Positions 23,549-35,640 are shown, counted from the first letter of the stretch. The stretch is DNA of 64,000 nt from Narthecium ossifragum (GCA_963920575.1 OY986970.1:3687654-3751653), one strand, 5' to 3'. A program made the numbers and translations. Notes: generated from the letters alone by a model not told the origin.

Positions 23549-24572
23549 TGATGAACTCCTGATAAATAGGAGACCACCAACACCCTCGATCTTCCTCTCT
23601 TAATGGCAGAGGATACCCCAAACAAGCTCGAATTAATGGTTGGAAAACCCCTCTTTCTTCTATTATCAAATGTAGCATAGCCAACCCTAGTTCCACCACA
23701 AAGAAGACATAAGCAAACTAGACTGACTCCTACCGTTAGATCATACCTCTAGATCCAACGGCTCACATACTACTCACCATAATCAATCTATTAAACAACT
23801 CTACTCCAGCCCAAACACTATTAAGAATTAAACACTAATCCAATATTACTCAATAATCGGATACTAACAAATCAAAAACATAAGTTACATGGCTGAGCTT
23901 ATAAATATTACTCAATAAGTATTTAGTGGCAAAAAGGGCTTCTCTAGATATCCATCTCGAGTAACCACCGAAGCAGATCACTTCCTTTTAATCTCAGACT
24001 TTCACCAAGAGATAATCAGGGGAATTGGACTACATAGAATTACAAATCTGCAAAAAAATCTGCTGATGATGACCCATTTGATGTCTGACCCTTGTCTGCC
24101 TTTCTTCTATTTGTACCTGCATAAATTTTTGAAGACAAACAACCTAGTCAAAGACTTGATACAAGTAATGGTAAAGCCTCTTGATTCAAACGGTCAGATG
24201 CAGTGGCCTTTCACATGGCTAATACACTATAAGACAAAACAAACAAATCTGGCAACTGAGATTAAGATCACGAAGCACCAGGAGGAGTGAACGAAGATAT
24301 ACCGCCACAAGCACAACCCAGCCTATTCAAATGAATAAACTTTCTGTTGTGGCCTCTATGATCACCACATGGTTATGAGAAGATGCATCTTAAAGCTGAA
24401 GTCGATTGATGATCAGGTTTTCATTCTTAAGATTACTCTTCTGGAGAAAATTATAGATGACTCCTTTTAACAAATGCACACGGCGTGTAAACTTCATCAA
24501 GTCCATTTCGAGACCATGTCAAGTCAATAAGACACTTGACATGGAAAACTTCTCTATAATACCTTCAGCATT
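23549..24572. other. no gene recognised
   Basis: AT-rich DNA left of the LINE insertion. Short open frames show no known domain. Nothing further can be supported. Confidence 0.5.
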
Positions 24573-24654
24573 CAAATAATTCATCTACATTTTTTTTTTT
24601 TTTGATTAATTGAGCCCAAAGGCTATATGACCCAGTATGGGGCCGAGAACATAA

Positions 24655-27600
24655 TCAACCTGGAGGACTTGGGGCATACCCCTCAGTCCCGTCAAAATCT
24701 AGAAAGTCCATACAAAGTCGAAGGGCTTCACGAGCCAACCAATCGGCACGTGTATTATCCTCGCGGGGGATATAGGCGACGCGAAAATCCGAGAAATTGC
24801 GCCCAAGCCACCAAATGTCCTGCACAACACGCCTGGTTTCCCCCGTTAATGGCATCCTGCTCTCTATCATCCTGATTGCGTGCAATGAGTCGCTCTCAAT
24901 AAGTAACTGCTTGAAACCTCGCTGCTGCACGATGCTGGCTGCCAGATGTATGGCACGAAGCTCTCCAAGGAGAATGGAGCCGGTGGATTGCAAAGTGCTC
25001 TCAGACCATAGAAGAAGATCGTCGTCGCCAATGCACGCCACTCCAATGCCAGCCATACCCGAGGGCAAGTGATAGGAGGCGTCTACTTTAATCCTGATAC
25101 ATGTACTGTCCCCTGGAGCTAGCCTGCCCTTGTGAAGGTTGGTGGTGTTGATGAACTCCCTGGACTGCCATCTGATCAAACGCGCCAGTTCGTATGCACC
25201 CGAGCTTGCCTCCCCCGCCGCATCCTTACATCTCTCCTTCCAAATCCACCAAGCACCATAGACGAGAAGTGACTTCCTGCGCAATCCTTCCTCATCCTTC
25301 TGAGGCTGACAAAGGAGATGAATGAAGCGGTCCATGCTCAAGCTGCAGCCAGCAGTGGAGGCCTCAGGAAGCACCCCATTCCAGACCTCCCGCTCGAATC
25401 CACAATCAAAGAGCAAGTGCTCTGGAGTCTCCTCCGCATGGCAGCAACGAGGACATAGAAGCTCAGAGGATAGACAAAGATTCCAAAGCACAGATCGGGT
25501 TGGCAACTTCCCATGTAGGAGCTTCCATAGGAACATTCTCACCCGGGGACCTGCAGGGGCCTTCCAAATGCTTCTCCACAGCTGCGGTTGATCCTCAATA
25601 TCACACAAGGTCTCTAGCGATTCAAGCATACGGTAGGCAGAGTCCGCTGAGACCTTACCTTCCTTGTTCCAGACCCATCTCGGATTATCGCTGCCACTAC
25701 TGGGCCTCGAAGCGCCCATGAGGATGCCATCGATCATGCTTGGATGGAAGAAGGAGGTGAGCCTGGCCATGTTCTAGTTGTCGTCTTCTAAAACCAGATC
25801 CCGAACTGACAATTGCGAGGCATGGCCATCAGCTACCATCGGACATGGGTATGAGAGCAGGGGACCATCCCCTGTCCACCAATCATGAAGGACATTCGCT
25901 CGGCATCCTACCCCAGGCTCCCATCGCAGCCCCTTGCGGAGGAAGACCACTGCTCTGCAAATGGAACGCCAGAGGGACGAAGCCGGAACAGAGTGTCGCA
26001 GTAAGGGAAGAGCATCAGCGACCTTGTACTTTGCCCGGCAAATAGAAACCCATATGTTCTTGCGCGAATCCATGAACTTGGATGCATGTTTCATTCGCAA
26101 AGCCAACTGCCATCTTTTGAGATCTTTGAATCCAAGCCCGCCCTGCATCCTGTGCCTACAGACAACATCCCAAGAAACTCTAGAGATCGACCCCCTCTTC
26201 CCCTGCCAGAGGAACTCCCGAGCCAATGCAGCTACCTTGCTGAGGACAGAGACCGGAGTGGGAATTGAAGACATGACATGAACAGGCATAGCTTGGAGAA
26301 CGGCCTGCACCAGGACGGCACGCCCCGCCAGCGCTTTGGTGGAGCTCTTCCAGGTTGCCAACCTCCCTTGGACCGCATCGATCAATGGTGAGAAGTCTTT
26401 GACTTGTATCCGCCGCGAGTCAAGGGGAACTCCTAAGTATCTCCAGGGAGCAGACTGTCTCGAGAAGCCAAGGATACGGGACAGCGTTCTCCTGCGCCGG
26501 GGGGAGGTGGAGGGGGAGAATTTGACGCTGGACTTCTCCGGGCTGACCTCCAAACCAGCGAGCTTCTTGTATCTCTTGAGGATGTTGATGACTTTCTTGG
26601 TTTCCTCACGCCTCGCAGGAGTCACGAAGATACAATCATCAGCGTAGAGAAGATGACTCACCTGCAAGGTCGATCCTGGATAGGACACACCCTTGAGAGC
26701 AATCAGGGGAGTCTTGGCCAACTGGGTGAGGGCCTCCTGGGCAAGGATGAAAAGGTAGGCTGATAATGGATCACCTTGCCGGAGCCCGCAAGCGGCAGGG
26801 AAGAAGCCGCAGACCCTGCCGTTGATAAGCAAAGAGAAATGAGTAGTGGTGAGACACTCCATGACCCAGTTGATCCAGGCTTCCGGGAAGCTCATGCTGA
26901 CAAGAATCCTGCGAATGAAACGCCAGCTGACAGAGTCATAAGCAGCCCTAATGTCAATCTTGAGAGCCATAAGAGCTGCTTCCTTGGGAGCCTTCTGCAG
27001 CGTATGAAGGAGCTCATGGGCCGCCCCTATATTGTCCTGGATCGATCGTCCCTCCATGTAGGCAGACTGCTCAATGCTGACAACCTCTTGGAGAGCTGGC
27101 TTCATGCGGTTTGCTAGGATGGAGGAGATGACTTTGTAGCATACGTTGCAAAGACCTATAGGCCTGTAATCTTTGATGCGCCTGGGGTTGGCGCATTTAG
27201 GAATGAAAGCAAGGTAGGTGTTGTTCCATCCACTTGGCATTTTGCAGTTCCTGAAGAAAGCTTGGATCAAGGCTGTGAAGTCCTCCCCAACGATGTTCCA
27301 ATGCTCCAGATAGAATTCAACAGTTAATCCATCCGGACCAGGACAGCGATCGCTACCCATGCCTTGGAGGACATCCAAAATTTCCTCATCAGATACCTCA
27401 CTCAGGATGCCGTCCCTGACTTCGGGAGAGATGGTGGGGAGAGGCAGGAGAGTTGCAGTGGAACTGCCCCTGTCCGTGGCCCAGAGCTGCTGGTAGTGCG
27501 CTAGGAACAGAGCAACAATATCCTCATGCTTACTGACCACAACACCATCCTCTAGCTTCAACTCGAGGACCTTGGAGGAATATGAGGCCGCTCTAGCTCC

Positions 27601-28707
27601 TTGATGGAAGGAACGAGTGTTTCTGTCCCCCTCAGCAACCCAGGAGCGACACCGGTGCTGGGCGACGTAGGTCTCACGCTGCACCTCGAGCGCAAGGAGC
27701 TGGCGCTCAAGGCACCTAATTTGCTGCTCTTGATACAGAGGAAGGGGAGCTTGCTCCTCCTGTAGGTACAAACTATGGAGGTGATGCTCTAAGTGGAGCT
27801 GGGAATTGGAGATGTCACCTTCATCAACTTTGCTCCACGTCTTCACCAATTTCCTAAGTTCCTTGATGCGGCCATGGAAAATGTATTGCACTGATCCGCG
27901 ACGCTTCCTGCCCCAGGCCCTGGCAACCCCTTGCTTGAAGGAGGGGTGTAGATTCCAAATATGTTGGAGCCTGAAAGGAGATGGACCAGGGCACCGCCGC
28001 TCTGGGGCGAGCTCAAGGAGAATTGGGCGGTGATCTGATCGGCAATGCGAGAGATGAGTCACGCCAGCTGTTGGAAACCATTCCCGCCACAGAGGGGAGA
28101 CCAGAGCTCTATCCAACCGCTCTAGAATTCTGGCCCGACCATACTGCTGGTTTGTCCAGGTGAAGGAGGGACCTCTGAAGCCCAGGTCAATCATGCTGTT
28201 CCCAGTGATGAATGAGAGGAAATCCATGACAGAGGTTGAGTACTTGAACCCCGCTCCCCCTCGCTTCTCAGTGGAGTTAGCTAGAACATTAAAGTCACCA
28301 ATGGCAAGGTGAGGCCACCCAGAGCTGCTGAGCTTCGCCAAAGTGTCCCAGAGGATTCTCCTATCCCTACCCCGGCGCGCCGCATAGACCACCGAAATGA
28401 ACCATTGGCCAAGGCCTCTGGTTGTGACTATGCCATGGATGGCTTGATCAGTGAAGTGCTCAAAGGAGACAGTGCCAACTTGAGCCCTCCAAACCGCCAG
28501 GATCCCACCATGCCGACCTTTTGAGGGGAGGAGATAGGTGCTCCACCGCGGCCCAAGTCGGCGTGAGACGAACTCCATGTTGGAGTCTACCACCACAGTC
28601 TCAAGAAGGAAGAGGAAATCAAGATCGTGCTTTTTGAGCAGTCGACGACAAGCGGTGACAGCTCTTATTGGTCCAAGACCATGGCAATTCCAGGAGAGGA
28701 GCTTCAT
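24655..28707 (-). pseudogene. LINE ORF2: endonuclease, reverse transcriptase, zf-RVT, RNase H; one nonsense codon
   Basis: ORF2 would make the enzyme that nicks target DNA and primes reverse transcription there. Order of domains: APE-type endonuclease (LLSWNCHGLG at the N terminus, IGDFNV, SDHRPI), reverse transcriptase from about residue 420 (FIPKCANPRRIKDYRPI, LRQGDPLSAYLF, catalytic HLLYADD), a zf-RVT segment (CPRCCHAEETPEHLLFDC) and a C-terminal RNase H (IKVDASYH, LLIESDSLHAI, YIPREDNTRADWLA). One in-frame TAG at 25774-25776 separates the last 370 residues. The related copy at 36183 has Trp at this site. The ATG overlaps the ORF1 stop as ATGA. Confidence 0.93.
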
Positions 28708-30585
28708 TGGGAAACTCCAGTTAGAAGGGAATGCTCGTCCCCTGCGTCATGCTTGCAGCGTTTGGCCTGGCTTTCTATAGGATAGAGGGAGGTATCTAAC
28801 TCGTCGCGCCGCGGAGTGAAGCCTGGAGGTATGGGACGCTCTTCAGCAACCTCCATGGCCTGACTGGATGGTTCTTCACTTCCCTCTGTGTACTGGAAGT
28901 TGTCCTCAGCCATGTGAATCGGAGTGTCCGCATGAAGAGCTTGCCGGAGGGAGAGAAGACCGGCGCGGTGCGCATCCTCCATCGCATCATCGCTGAGTTC
29001 CGGGAGCGACTCAAACGTCTTATAGCCACGAGGAACGACCAGAGGCCCGGGGCGGCTTCCTCTGTTCCTTTCCCGCGCATACCAGCCAACCTCTTGGAGG
29101 GAGAGGGTCGCGAGCTCATCATCATCAAGATCCGCCATGGACTTGGCAATCGGGGTGAAGCGGTTGGAGTTGGGCCGGCGGTTGGATCCCGCGACCTGGG
29201 CCCAGGTTTTAGTGGGCCGCAGCCCACTGATGTTGCCCTTAAAAGGAACGAGGCTAACCCTAGCCTCAGAGCGCTCGTCCCCCTTTAGCATAACACCGCC
29301 GCCGTCGCACCGAGGCGCCCTCATGCTCGCGTCGCCATCCGCAGAGGTTCGTTGCCAAGTTTGTCCTTTTCCTCCATCAGCGGCGATCGTGGGTGGTACG
29401 TTGTCAGAGTCCTGCTGCTGCTCCCCAAGGTGACCTGGCATCCTGCCAGGAGCTGTCGCCCCCTCTTGCTGAGCTAGCGCCCGCATCCGTACCTCCTCTT
29501 GCCTGGGCTCCTCCCTCCTGTGAGGCCGTGCCGCCGGCACCGGAGGTTGCACACCGACGCCCCTCTTCACCCAACGACGGCGGCTCTGTACAGTATGCCA
29601 TGCCCCAGGTATGCTCTCCAACGCCGCTCCATGCGAATGGATATGGTTGCCTCTCAGGGGGTTAGCAGGGGGGGGGGGGTGATATATTCTGATGGATTGG
29701 AGTCTGAGTGTCCATGGGCTCCTGGCCCTCATCCGCAGTGTGCATCGCCTGCTGTTGCTTGGCTGGTGATCGCTCCGGGCATCTAGCTTGCTGGTGACCA
29801 AGCAAACCACAGCAGTCGCAGATTTGGATGTTCTCATAGACGAAAGGTTGAAGGAAGTAATCCAAGCCCCCACCTATGCCTTCCCTCGGAAGATATGTAC
29901 CAATGTATGCCGGGATCGTGAGGTCCACCTCTACGCAGACTCGCGCGTATTTGCAGCGATCAGTGAACTTGGTAACGGTGTCAATGGCCAGGGGAACCCC
30001 AGCGTTGGCGACCATGCTGAAGATGGCACCTCTGTCGAAGAACTCCGGCGGGAGGTCTGGTATGCGGATCCAGAGTGGTGCCTTCGTGAAGGCAGACGCA
30101 GAGGGGCGAAAGCAGTTTCTCCATTGGATGAGGGACAAAGTAAGGCCATCGACCATCCATGGTCCGCCTGTAAGGATCTTTAGCATGTCCTCATCCGTTT
30201 CAAACTTGAAGGCAAAGACCCCCTTCGCCATGTCCGTGACAAGGAAAGGAGCGTCGGTTTGCCATAGCCCAGCCAGACGACGTCGAAGAAACTCGATGCC
30301 CACCCTACCTCCGACAAATCTTCCAAACAGGGTGTGGCTCCACTTGCCTCTGAGACGATGCAACATCTCCGGAGACATATCCGTTCGCCCAATGCGAAAC
30401 TTCCCAGCCCCCGTAGCTTCAATGGCCTCCGCAAGCTCTGAGCCACCCAGCATCTCCGGGGAGTTGAGCATTGCAGGAGTGAGGCGAGAATGGTCTCCAA
30501 CATGATGTGGCTTCGCAGGGCTGGGGGGAGGCGGCGGACTAAGGCATTCCAGGTCCGGTGGTAAAGGTTCTCTCACTCCTCCCAT
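28704..30585 (-). pseudogene. LINE ORF1 (DUF4283 and zinc knuckle), frameshifted at a G12 run
   Basis: ORF1 encodes the nucleic-acid-binding chaperone-like protein of plant L1 elements. The first part (30585 down to 29662) has a DUF4283 domain (FAFKFETDEDMLKIL, GPWMVDGLTLSL, PLWIRIPDLPPEFF) and a CX2CX4HX4C knuckle (CDCCGLLGHQQARC). It ends at a run of 12 G (29668-29679), where translation leaves the frame. The rest continues in another frame from inside the run to a TGA at 28704-28706. This second part is Arg/Gly/Pro-rich with a TWAQVAGSNRR segment. An indel in the run, or a sequencing error, would explain the break. Confidence 0.85.
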
Positions 30586-30627
30586 TTTTTCTCCTCAATA
30601 TTGGCTTCCAAATAATTCATCTACATT

Positions 30628-31257
30628 AGTAGCAAGGCCAACTGCAAGCATGAGACTTGCCTACCATTAAAGCTGGATAGCTAGCCACATATGGTGAGAT
30701 TTACCTTGTTAGTTGCAAAGATTTAGCTGATACAATTAGCAAAATAACCTACAGTATTAAGATTAGAAGCGGCGTAGATCAAGAGGATGAGCTTCAATTC
30801 TGGGAATTGCATTTATCTATGTTGAGGTAGAAGGCAAATAGAAAATTTGAAGTTTTCTTTTTCTCAACAAATTTAGCTACAAGGCTGGTAATTCATTTTT
30901 GACTGCGGATTTTGGCATCATCAAAATAAATCCTAATAGATGATTAGAGGTTGAGCGATGCGAAAGTACCTCTTGAGGACTGTGAAGGTTGTAGATCGAG
31001 ATCCATCTCGTCCTTATCACTATCAACATCTACCGGCTGAGCACCTGAGGCATTGGCATCTTGCTGACCACCCAAAAGTTCTTGCAAGTCCCAAAGCTAT
31101 GCAGATCAAATAGAGTCACACAGTTGACCGATAACATAATAATTTTAATATTATCAGGAGTGAAATAATCTAGATGCCAAAATGATCTAGAGTAGAAAAT
31201 ACAGATTTGCATAAAGTTGTCAAATCTCCACTAAATATGATTGGGTAAGTAGATTTT
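30628..31257. other. no gene recognised
   Basis: Host DNA right of the LINE, in continuity with the left flank once the LINE is removed. No domain or RNA gene is evident. Confidence 0.5.
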
Positions 31258-32175
31258 TATGGGTATTAAGCTATCAAATCGGAAAACTTTGTTCCTCTCT
31301 TCACCATGCATTATTTTGTTATTTAGCTATCCATTATTCAGATGCAAATTTGGCTATGATGAGATATAAGCTTTCTCCTACATGAACTACAGGCTTATGT
31401 CCTACAAGAGCATGGGAACCTACTTGAACTTGTAGACCAAGATCTCGGAACGCACTACTCGAAGGAAGAGGCTTTGCTGATGCTAAATCTGGCTCTGTTA
31501 TGCACCAATCAGTCCCCAACTCTTAGGCCGCCAATGTCGACTGTCGTGAGCATGCTTGATGGCAAATCACCAGTGAAGGTCCCCTCCATGAAACGTTCGG
31601 CCTCAAACAGTTTGGATGGGGGGTTCAAGGCTTTGGAGAAGCGGCTCTATGACACGCAGACACATGATACGTCTTCAGATGCGCCATGGCATGATTCTTC
31701 AGTATCGTACCCTACCAGTAAAGAAGAAAGCGTGGCGCATTCCTCGGAGGACAGGCTTATTTCTGATCACTCAGACTAGCTATCAACCTTCAGAGTGGCC
31801 AGCGAAATAGGAAGAGCAGTAATGAAATCTCTTCTTTCTTAACTAGAAATCTTGTAACAATTTACGTACAAGAATGTTATTTTATTGATAAATTGATAGA
31901 TGTATATATAGGAAATTTCACATTCATTTTTCATGCATGTAGTATCTTACACTTGCACTCAAAATATTGACAATTTAGCCATATAAAATTCCAGCGATGG
32001 TTCGCATAGATTGCTAATTTCTGGTTCCTATTGTCATCGACACAATCGAATCATTTCCACGCTCTAGTCTTCATAGTGTTGATGTCTACAAAGACTACAA
32101 TCATTTAGGAGAGATTACAAACAAGAAAAAGGAAGGAAACTTCAATTGGAACAATCAATCTTTTTTTAGTAAATT
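31258..32175 (+). pseudogene. 3' end of a kinase copy (A'): last intron tail, last exon, 3' flank
   Basis: The last exon (31393-31779, 387 nt) has the same length as that of the intact gene (47735-48121) and an open frame to its TAG. It encodes the kinase C-lobe end ([18 protein letters not shown]) and the Ser-rich tail. The 3' flank, including AATCGAATCATTTCCACGCT near 32047, matches the flank of copy C at about 53270. No upstream kinase exon is attached, so it cannot work alone. Confidence 0.9.
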
Positions 32176-32675
32176 CCAATCTTGTTCAAGTTGAGCGCTA
32201 ACCACGTGCCGACTCGTTGTAAATATATTGGTTCAGATAAAAAGAAAAAATGATTTGTGCACATGTCCACGTGGCATGTGCATTTCACACTATCAGTAGT
32301 AGACCGATAGGTTGTACATGCCTATCGGTAGCCCACTATCGATAGCCATGTATATGAATCGACAACGAACCTATCAGTAATGGGGTACCGATAGGTTATA
32401 CATGCTTATCGGTATCGCACTACCGATAGACATATATATGAATCGATAGCGATTCATATAATGTGAGATGGACACGCCAGCTAAAGAATCCGTTTGGTGG
32501 TAACATCAATGTTTAGGTGTAGAAAAGGATTGATGACAGCTACTTGAATTTGGAAAGTGACATTTTTAATATCTTTTAACACAACAAAGTACTACTCTTT
32601 TCAACACCAATAATTGGAGTTCTTCAATCTTCATCATCTCTAAAATCTTATGGTCGGAGAAAAACAGGGGTCATG
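32176..32675. repeat. CCGATAGG hairpin repeats in otherwise featureless DNA
   Basis: Two hairpins, 32303-32330 and 32387-32414, pair ACCGATAGG or ACCGATA with CCTATCGGT or TATCGGT over a short loop. A third small one (ATGAATCG-ATAG-CGATTCAT) is near 32439-32458. CTATCGATAG-like pieces lie between. No coding potential. Confidence 0.65.
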
Positions 32676-32693
32676 TACTTCTGGATTATAGAT

Positions 32694-32803
32694 TTTTTTT
32701 TTTTTTGCCAAGTTGAGCCAAGAGGCTGGTGTTACATACTATTCAGTTTACATAGCTCTCGATCTAGCACCAGCGGCCCCATGTCTAGCCAAGAGGCTGG
32801 TGT
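32694..32803 (-). mobile_element. 110-bp LINE 3' tail with perfect 18-bp target duplication
   Basis: A T-run at 32694 and the GCCAAGTTGAGCCAAGAGGC end mark a minus-strand LINE tail cut to about 110 bp. TACTTCTGGATTATAGAT flanks it at 32676-32693 and 32804-32821. CCAAGAGGCTGGTGTTAC occurs twice inside. Confidence 0.88.
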
Positions 32804-32821
32804 TACTTCTGGATTATAGAT

Positions 32822-33191
32822 GCGCGTTGCCAGCTCGGACGTTTTAACCTCTGTTTCCGTGTCATTTTTGTAATTATGTTATGTTTCATTCTCAAAAGTC
32901 AAAACTTGCTGAATATCATACTTCAACCTGCTATCCTGATAATATCTTTTTCACTGAAAATATAGGAATTGTTTCAAAAATGGCATTTTGTCCGATTAAC
33001 ATCCTTTATCATGATTAAAATTAATTAAATGACTTAGTGCAAGGTTGGGAATGATACTTAAGTCATTTAACAGCTTTTAATCGTGATTAAGAATGTTAAT
33101 GGATAGGAGGAAATTTTTGAAAGAATTCCTATGTTTTTATGGAAAAGTAGGATATTATCATGAATGTAGAGTGAAATATGACATTAGACCT
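32822..33191. other. no gene recognised
   Basis: AT-rich spacer holding a rough inverted repeat (GGAATTGTTTCAAAAATGGC near 32965 and its diverged complement near 33115). Nothing else seen. Confidence 0.45.
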
Positions 33192-33194
33192 TTA

Positions 33195-33410
33195 GCCCTT
33201 GTTTGGCAACGGAGTTAAGGGGGTTACCCTCACTTTATCCCTATTTTTTCATCAAACACCAAAACAATAATTACGGGGTTACTACTATTCCACCTACCAC
33301 ATTCCTCTTTACTTTTTCTTACCCCCATTTCTTACCCTCATTTTTTCTAACCCTATATTCCCCTTAACCCCCTTAACCCCCTTAACCCTAACCCCGAACC
33401 AAATGGGGGC
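33195..33410. mobile_element. Tourist-like MITE, TTA duplication
   Basis: The left end GCCCTTGTTTGGCAACGG and the right end CCAAATGGGGGC are imperfect inverted repeats. TTA flanks both sides (33192-33194 and 33411-33413). The interior is rich in CTTAACCCC/GGGGTTAAG steps. Confidence 0.75.
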
Positions 33411-33504
33411 TTATGACTTTTATGCACAAATTAGCTACTCTATTGGTAGAGTCAACACTCATGTATGGTCGAATAAATATCCATCCGAACTTCCACGTAT
33501 TCTT

Positions 33505-35640
33505 TTCTATATTTTCTTTTAATAAGTTGAGCTCGAAGGCTAGATTATTGAAACAACGCTACTTACATCAGACGGTCAAAAAAGGAGGGCCATAGCCGCC
33601 CTCCCATGACCAAAAAAAATGAGACCGACTAGCGCTAACCAAATAGGCTAGTCTTCCCATTACATATAACAAAACAGGACTGACTCAAAGAGTCAAAACA
33701 GTAGCCCAGCCATGGATCCAGAGGCCATTGCCTGCATAATAGTGCGCCTCGCTGCTGACAGACCATCCCCAGCTCTGGCGCCCCTACAATTCCAGTGAAC
33801 AAACTTCACCTGGAACAATGACAGTGGGCTCGCCCGGAGTGAAAGCAAAACGACACTTTCGCCGGTTACTGTGTTCGAAAATTGTGGACTCTGTAGGAAT
33901 CAGCGTCATCTCCTGATCACCACTGCTGCTCACTGTGTCATCCTCTTCCTCCATCTCAACATATCGTGTGGGATCGTAGATGGGAGTAGTGATACGCCTT
34001 GAAAAGTGTCGTAGTCTTAACAAGTACACCAAAATTAGAAATTTATAATCCGAATCACTAACTAACTACTTTATTGGTAGATAGCAATGGGTCCGAGTCG
34101 AATCCACAGGGAACTAATGGTTTAAGTCGTATACTAGGTATAATTCCTAGTCAAGTAGTTGGGAAAAAAATAATCTTTTGAATTTTATCTAGAACTAAAC
34201 TAAAAAGATAAGAAAACGAATAACTAATGAAAGATAAGATAATGCTAAGGAAACCTAATCAATAATAAAGAACTTACTAGGTATTCCTAAGATAAGAGCG
34301 AATAAATCAACTCAGATAGTTCATATAGTCGATAGGTGAATGGCTAGAACTCCTACCGCTCAACGACGATTAATAAAGTCCGACGTTGGGGATAATATTA
34401 GGAATGGATATTGGTAAGTAATCAAGATGGTTCTGGCACCTTGAGATCGCCTAATAGAATGTATCAAGGATTAGAGTTACCCTAGTGGTTCTGGCACTAG
34501 CGTAGTGGTACTAGCACATACGAAATCCCTAATCTTGAATTAAGATGAATAACGGATTAAGAAGCGGTCATAATGGTTCGCATTATGTGTAATGGTCCTA
34601 GCATTACAAGGCCTTTAATCACGAGAAGGAAATCCTCACATCCATGGTCCTAGCATAGACGTTTGACGAGAATCCCTAATCTCAAGCCCTAACATGCACA
34701 AGACCTAGATCTAGGGCATATAGGAACAAATCACTCATCCATAATATAAATCAAAACCAATAGATATAAAGAAAATATCAATCAATCAATTCAACCATCA
34801 AAGTATGTTTTACAACTCATAATCTATAGAAAACCCTAATAAATAACTTTACTACATCATAGAATCCCAAAGCTAGGGTTTAGTTACTCATCTTAGAAAG
34901 GAGATCCGTCGATGAAGGTTGTCGCCGCGCTCCACCCATGGATCTTCCACCAAAGATCTAACCTAATTTGTGGAAAAGAAACTAAGAGAAACCCTAAGAG
35001 ATGAAGAAAATTCGGCCATGGAAGGCTACCAAAACGCCCCCAAAGAAGGCTATTTATAGCCTAAGACAAACCCTAACTCGGATTAGTCAATTTTCTTTTA
35101 TTTTTCCCGCAGCGCCAAAAGGGATCGATCCTCTTTGGGCTTGGATCGATCCTCTTTTTCCGAAGCTTCTTTCCTGCGCCTTTATACTAAAAATAGCATA
35201 TCTTCCTCTAGGAAACTCCAATCATGAACCGTAATAAGTTCTGGAATCTAGACTTCAAGAGCTTTCCAACCATATATAGCACATCATCTGGTTCTTCCTA
35301 ACCAGGTACAGTTTAATCTTCAAAGATGGCTCACCTTTGCTCCTTTGACTTCGCAGGTTCTTTATTTGTTCGTTTTAGCACCAAACATGATCTAATGTTC
35401 ATTGAAGGTCCTTAAACCTGAAATGGGGAAAAGACAATCAAAATAGCATTGCTCGGAGACTAACAAGACCTAGTTAAAAGGGGTAATTGTGCACTTTTCA
35501 TGCGTTATCAAGTAGCTGCACGAAGAGTTGAGTGCATGCGGTTGACCGCCATCGTGTGAATGTCATCCAACTCCTCTCCGATAGCCGGATCTGGGATGTA
35601 GGGCAGTAAGCTTCGATCAACGAAACTGGGCTATGTTGAT
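33505..35640 (-). mobile_element. LINE remnant with ORF1 end and ORF2 start, interrupted by solo LTR D
   Basis: On the minus strand, ORF1 C-terminal sequence (TPIYDPTRYVEMEEEDD) is followed by an ORF2 start containing the endonuclease motif WNCRGA. The rest of ORF2 is lost and the 3' tail follows (AGCCTTCGAGCTCAAC near 33520-33535). Upstream ORF1 sequence continues at 35511-35640 (EELDDIHTMAVNRMHSTL) on the far side of solo LTR D. Decayed. Confidence 0.75.
33990..35510 (-). mobile_element. solo LTR of family D
   Basis: It begins TGATACGCCTTGAAAAGTG, ends GCACTTTTCATGCGTTATCA, and is flanked by a perfect AGTAG (33985-33989 and 35511-35515). It matches the LTR of element D (9637-11264) along its length. 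Orientation is taken from element D. One palindrome pair (GGATCGATCC, then TGGATCGATCCT) lies at 35119-35155. Confidence 0.88.

Larger units (their letters stand above)
24592..30608 (-). mobile_element. near-complete L1-type LINE
   Basis: The element reads right to left: short leader, ORF1, ORF2 and a poly(A) tail (seen as T14 at 24590-24603). A perfect 19-bp target duplication, CAAATAATTCATCTACATT, flanks it at 24573-24591 and 30609-30627. The 3' end has a small hairpin (AGCC-TTTG-GGCT) just before the tail. The 5' leader before the ORF1 ATG is only about 23 nt, so the element may be slightly 5'-truncated. Two defects break its frames: a homopolymer frameshift in ORF1 and one nonsense codon in ORF2. 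The perfect duplication suggests a fairly recent insertion. Confidence 0.94.

Noticed and set aside
24066..24290. 74-codon ORF left of the LINE
   Set aside because: No domain, no splice context, AT-rich chance frame.
28796..29633. Several 90-140 codon ORFs overlapping LINE ORF1
   Set aside because: Other-frame shadows of the GC-rich ORF1.
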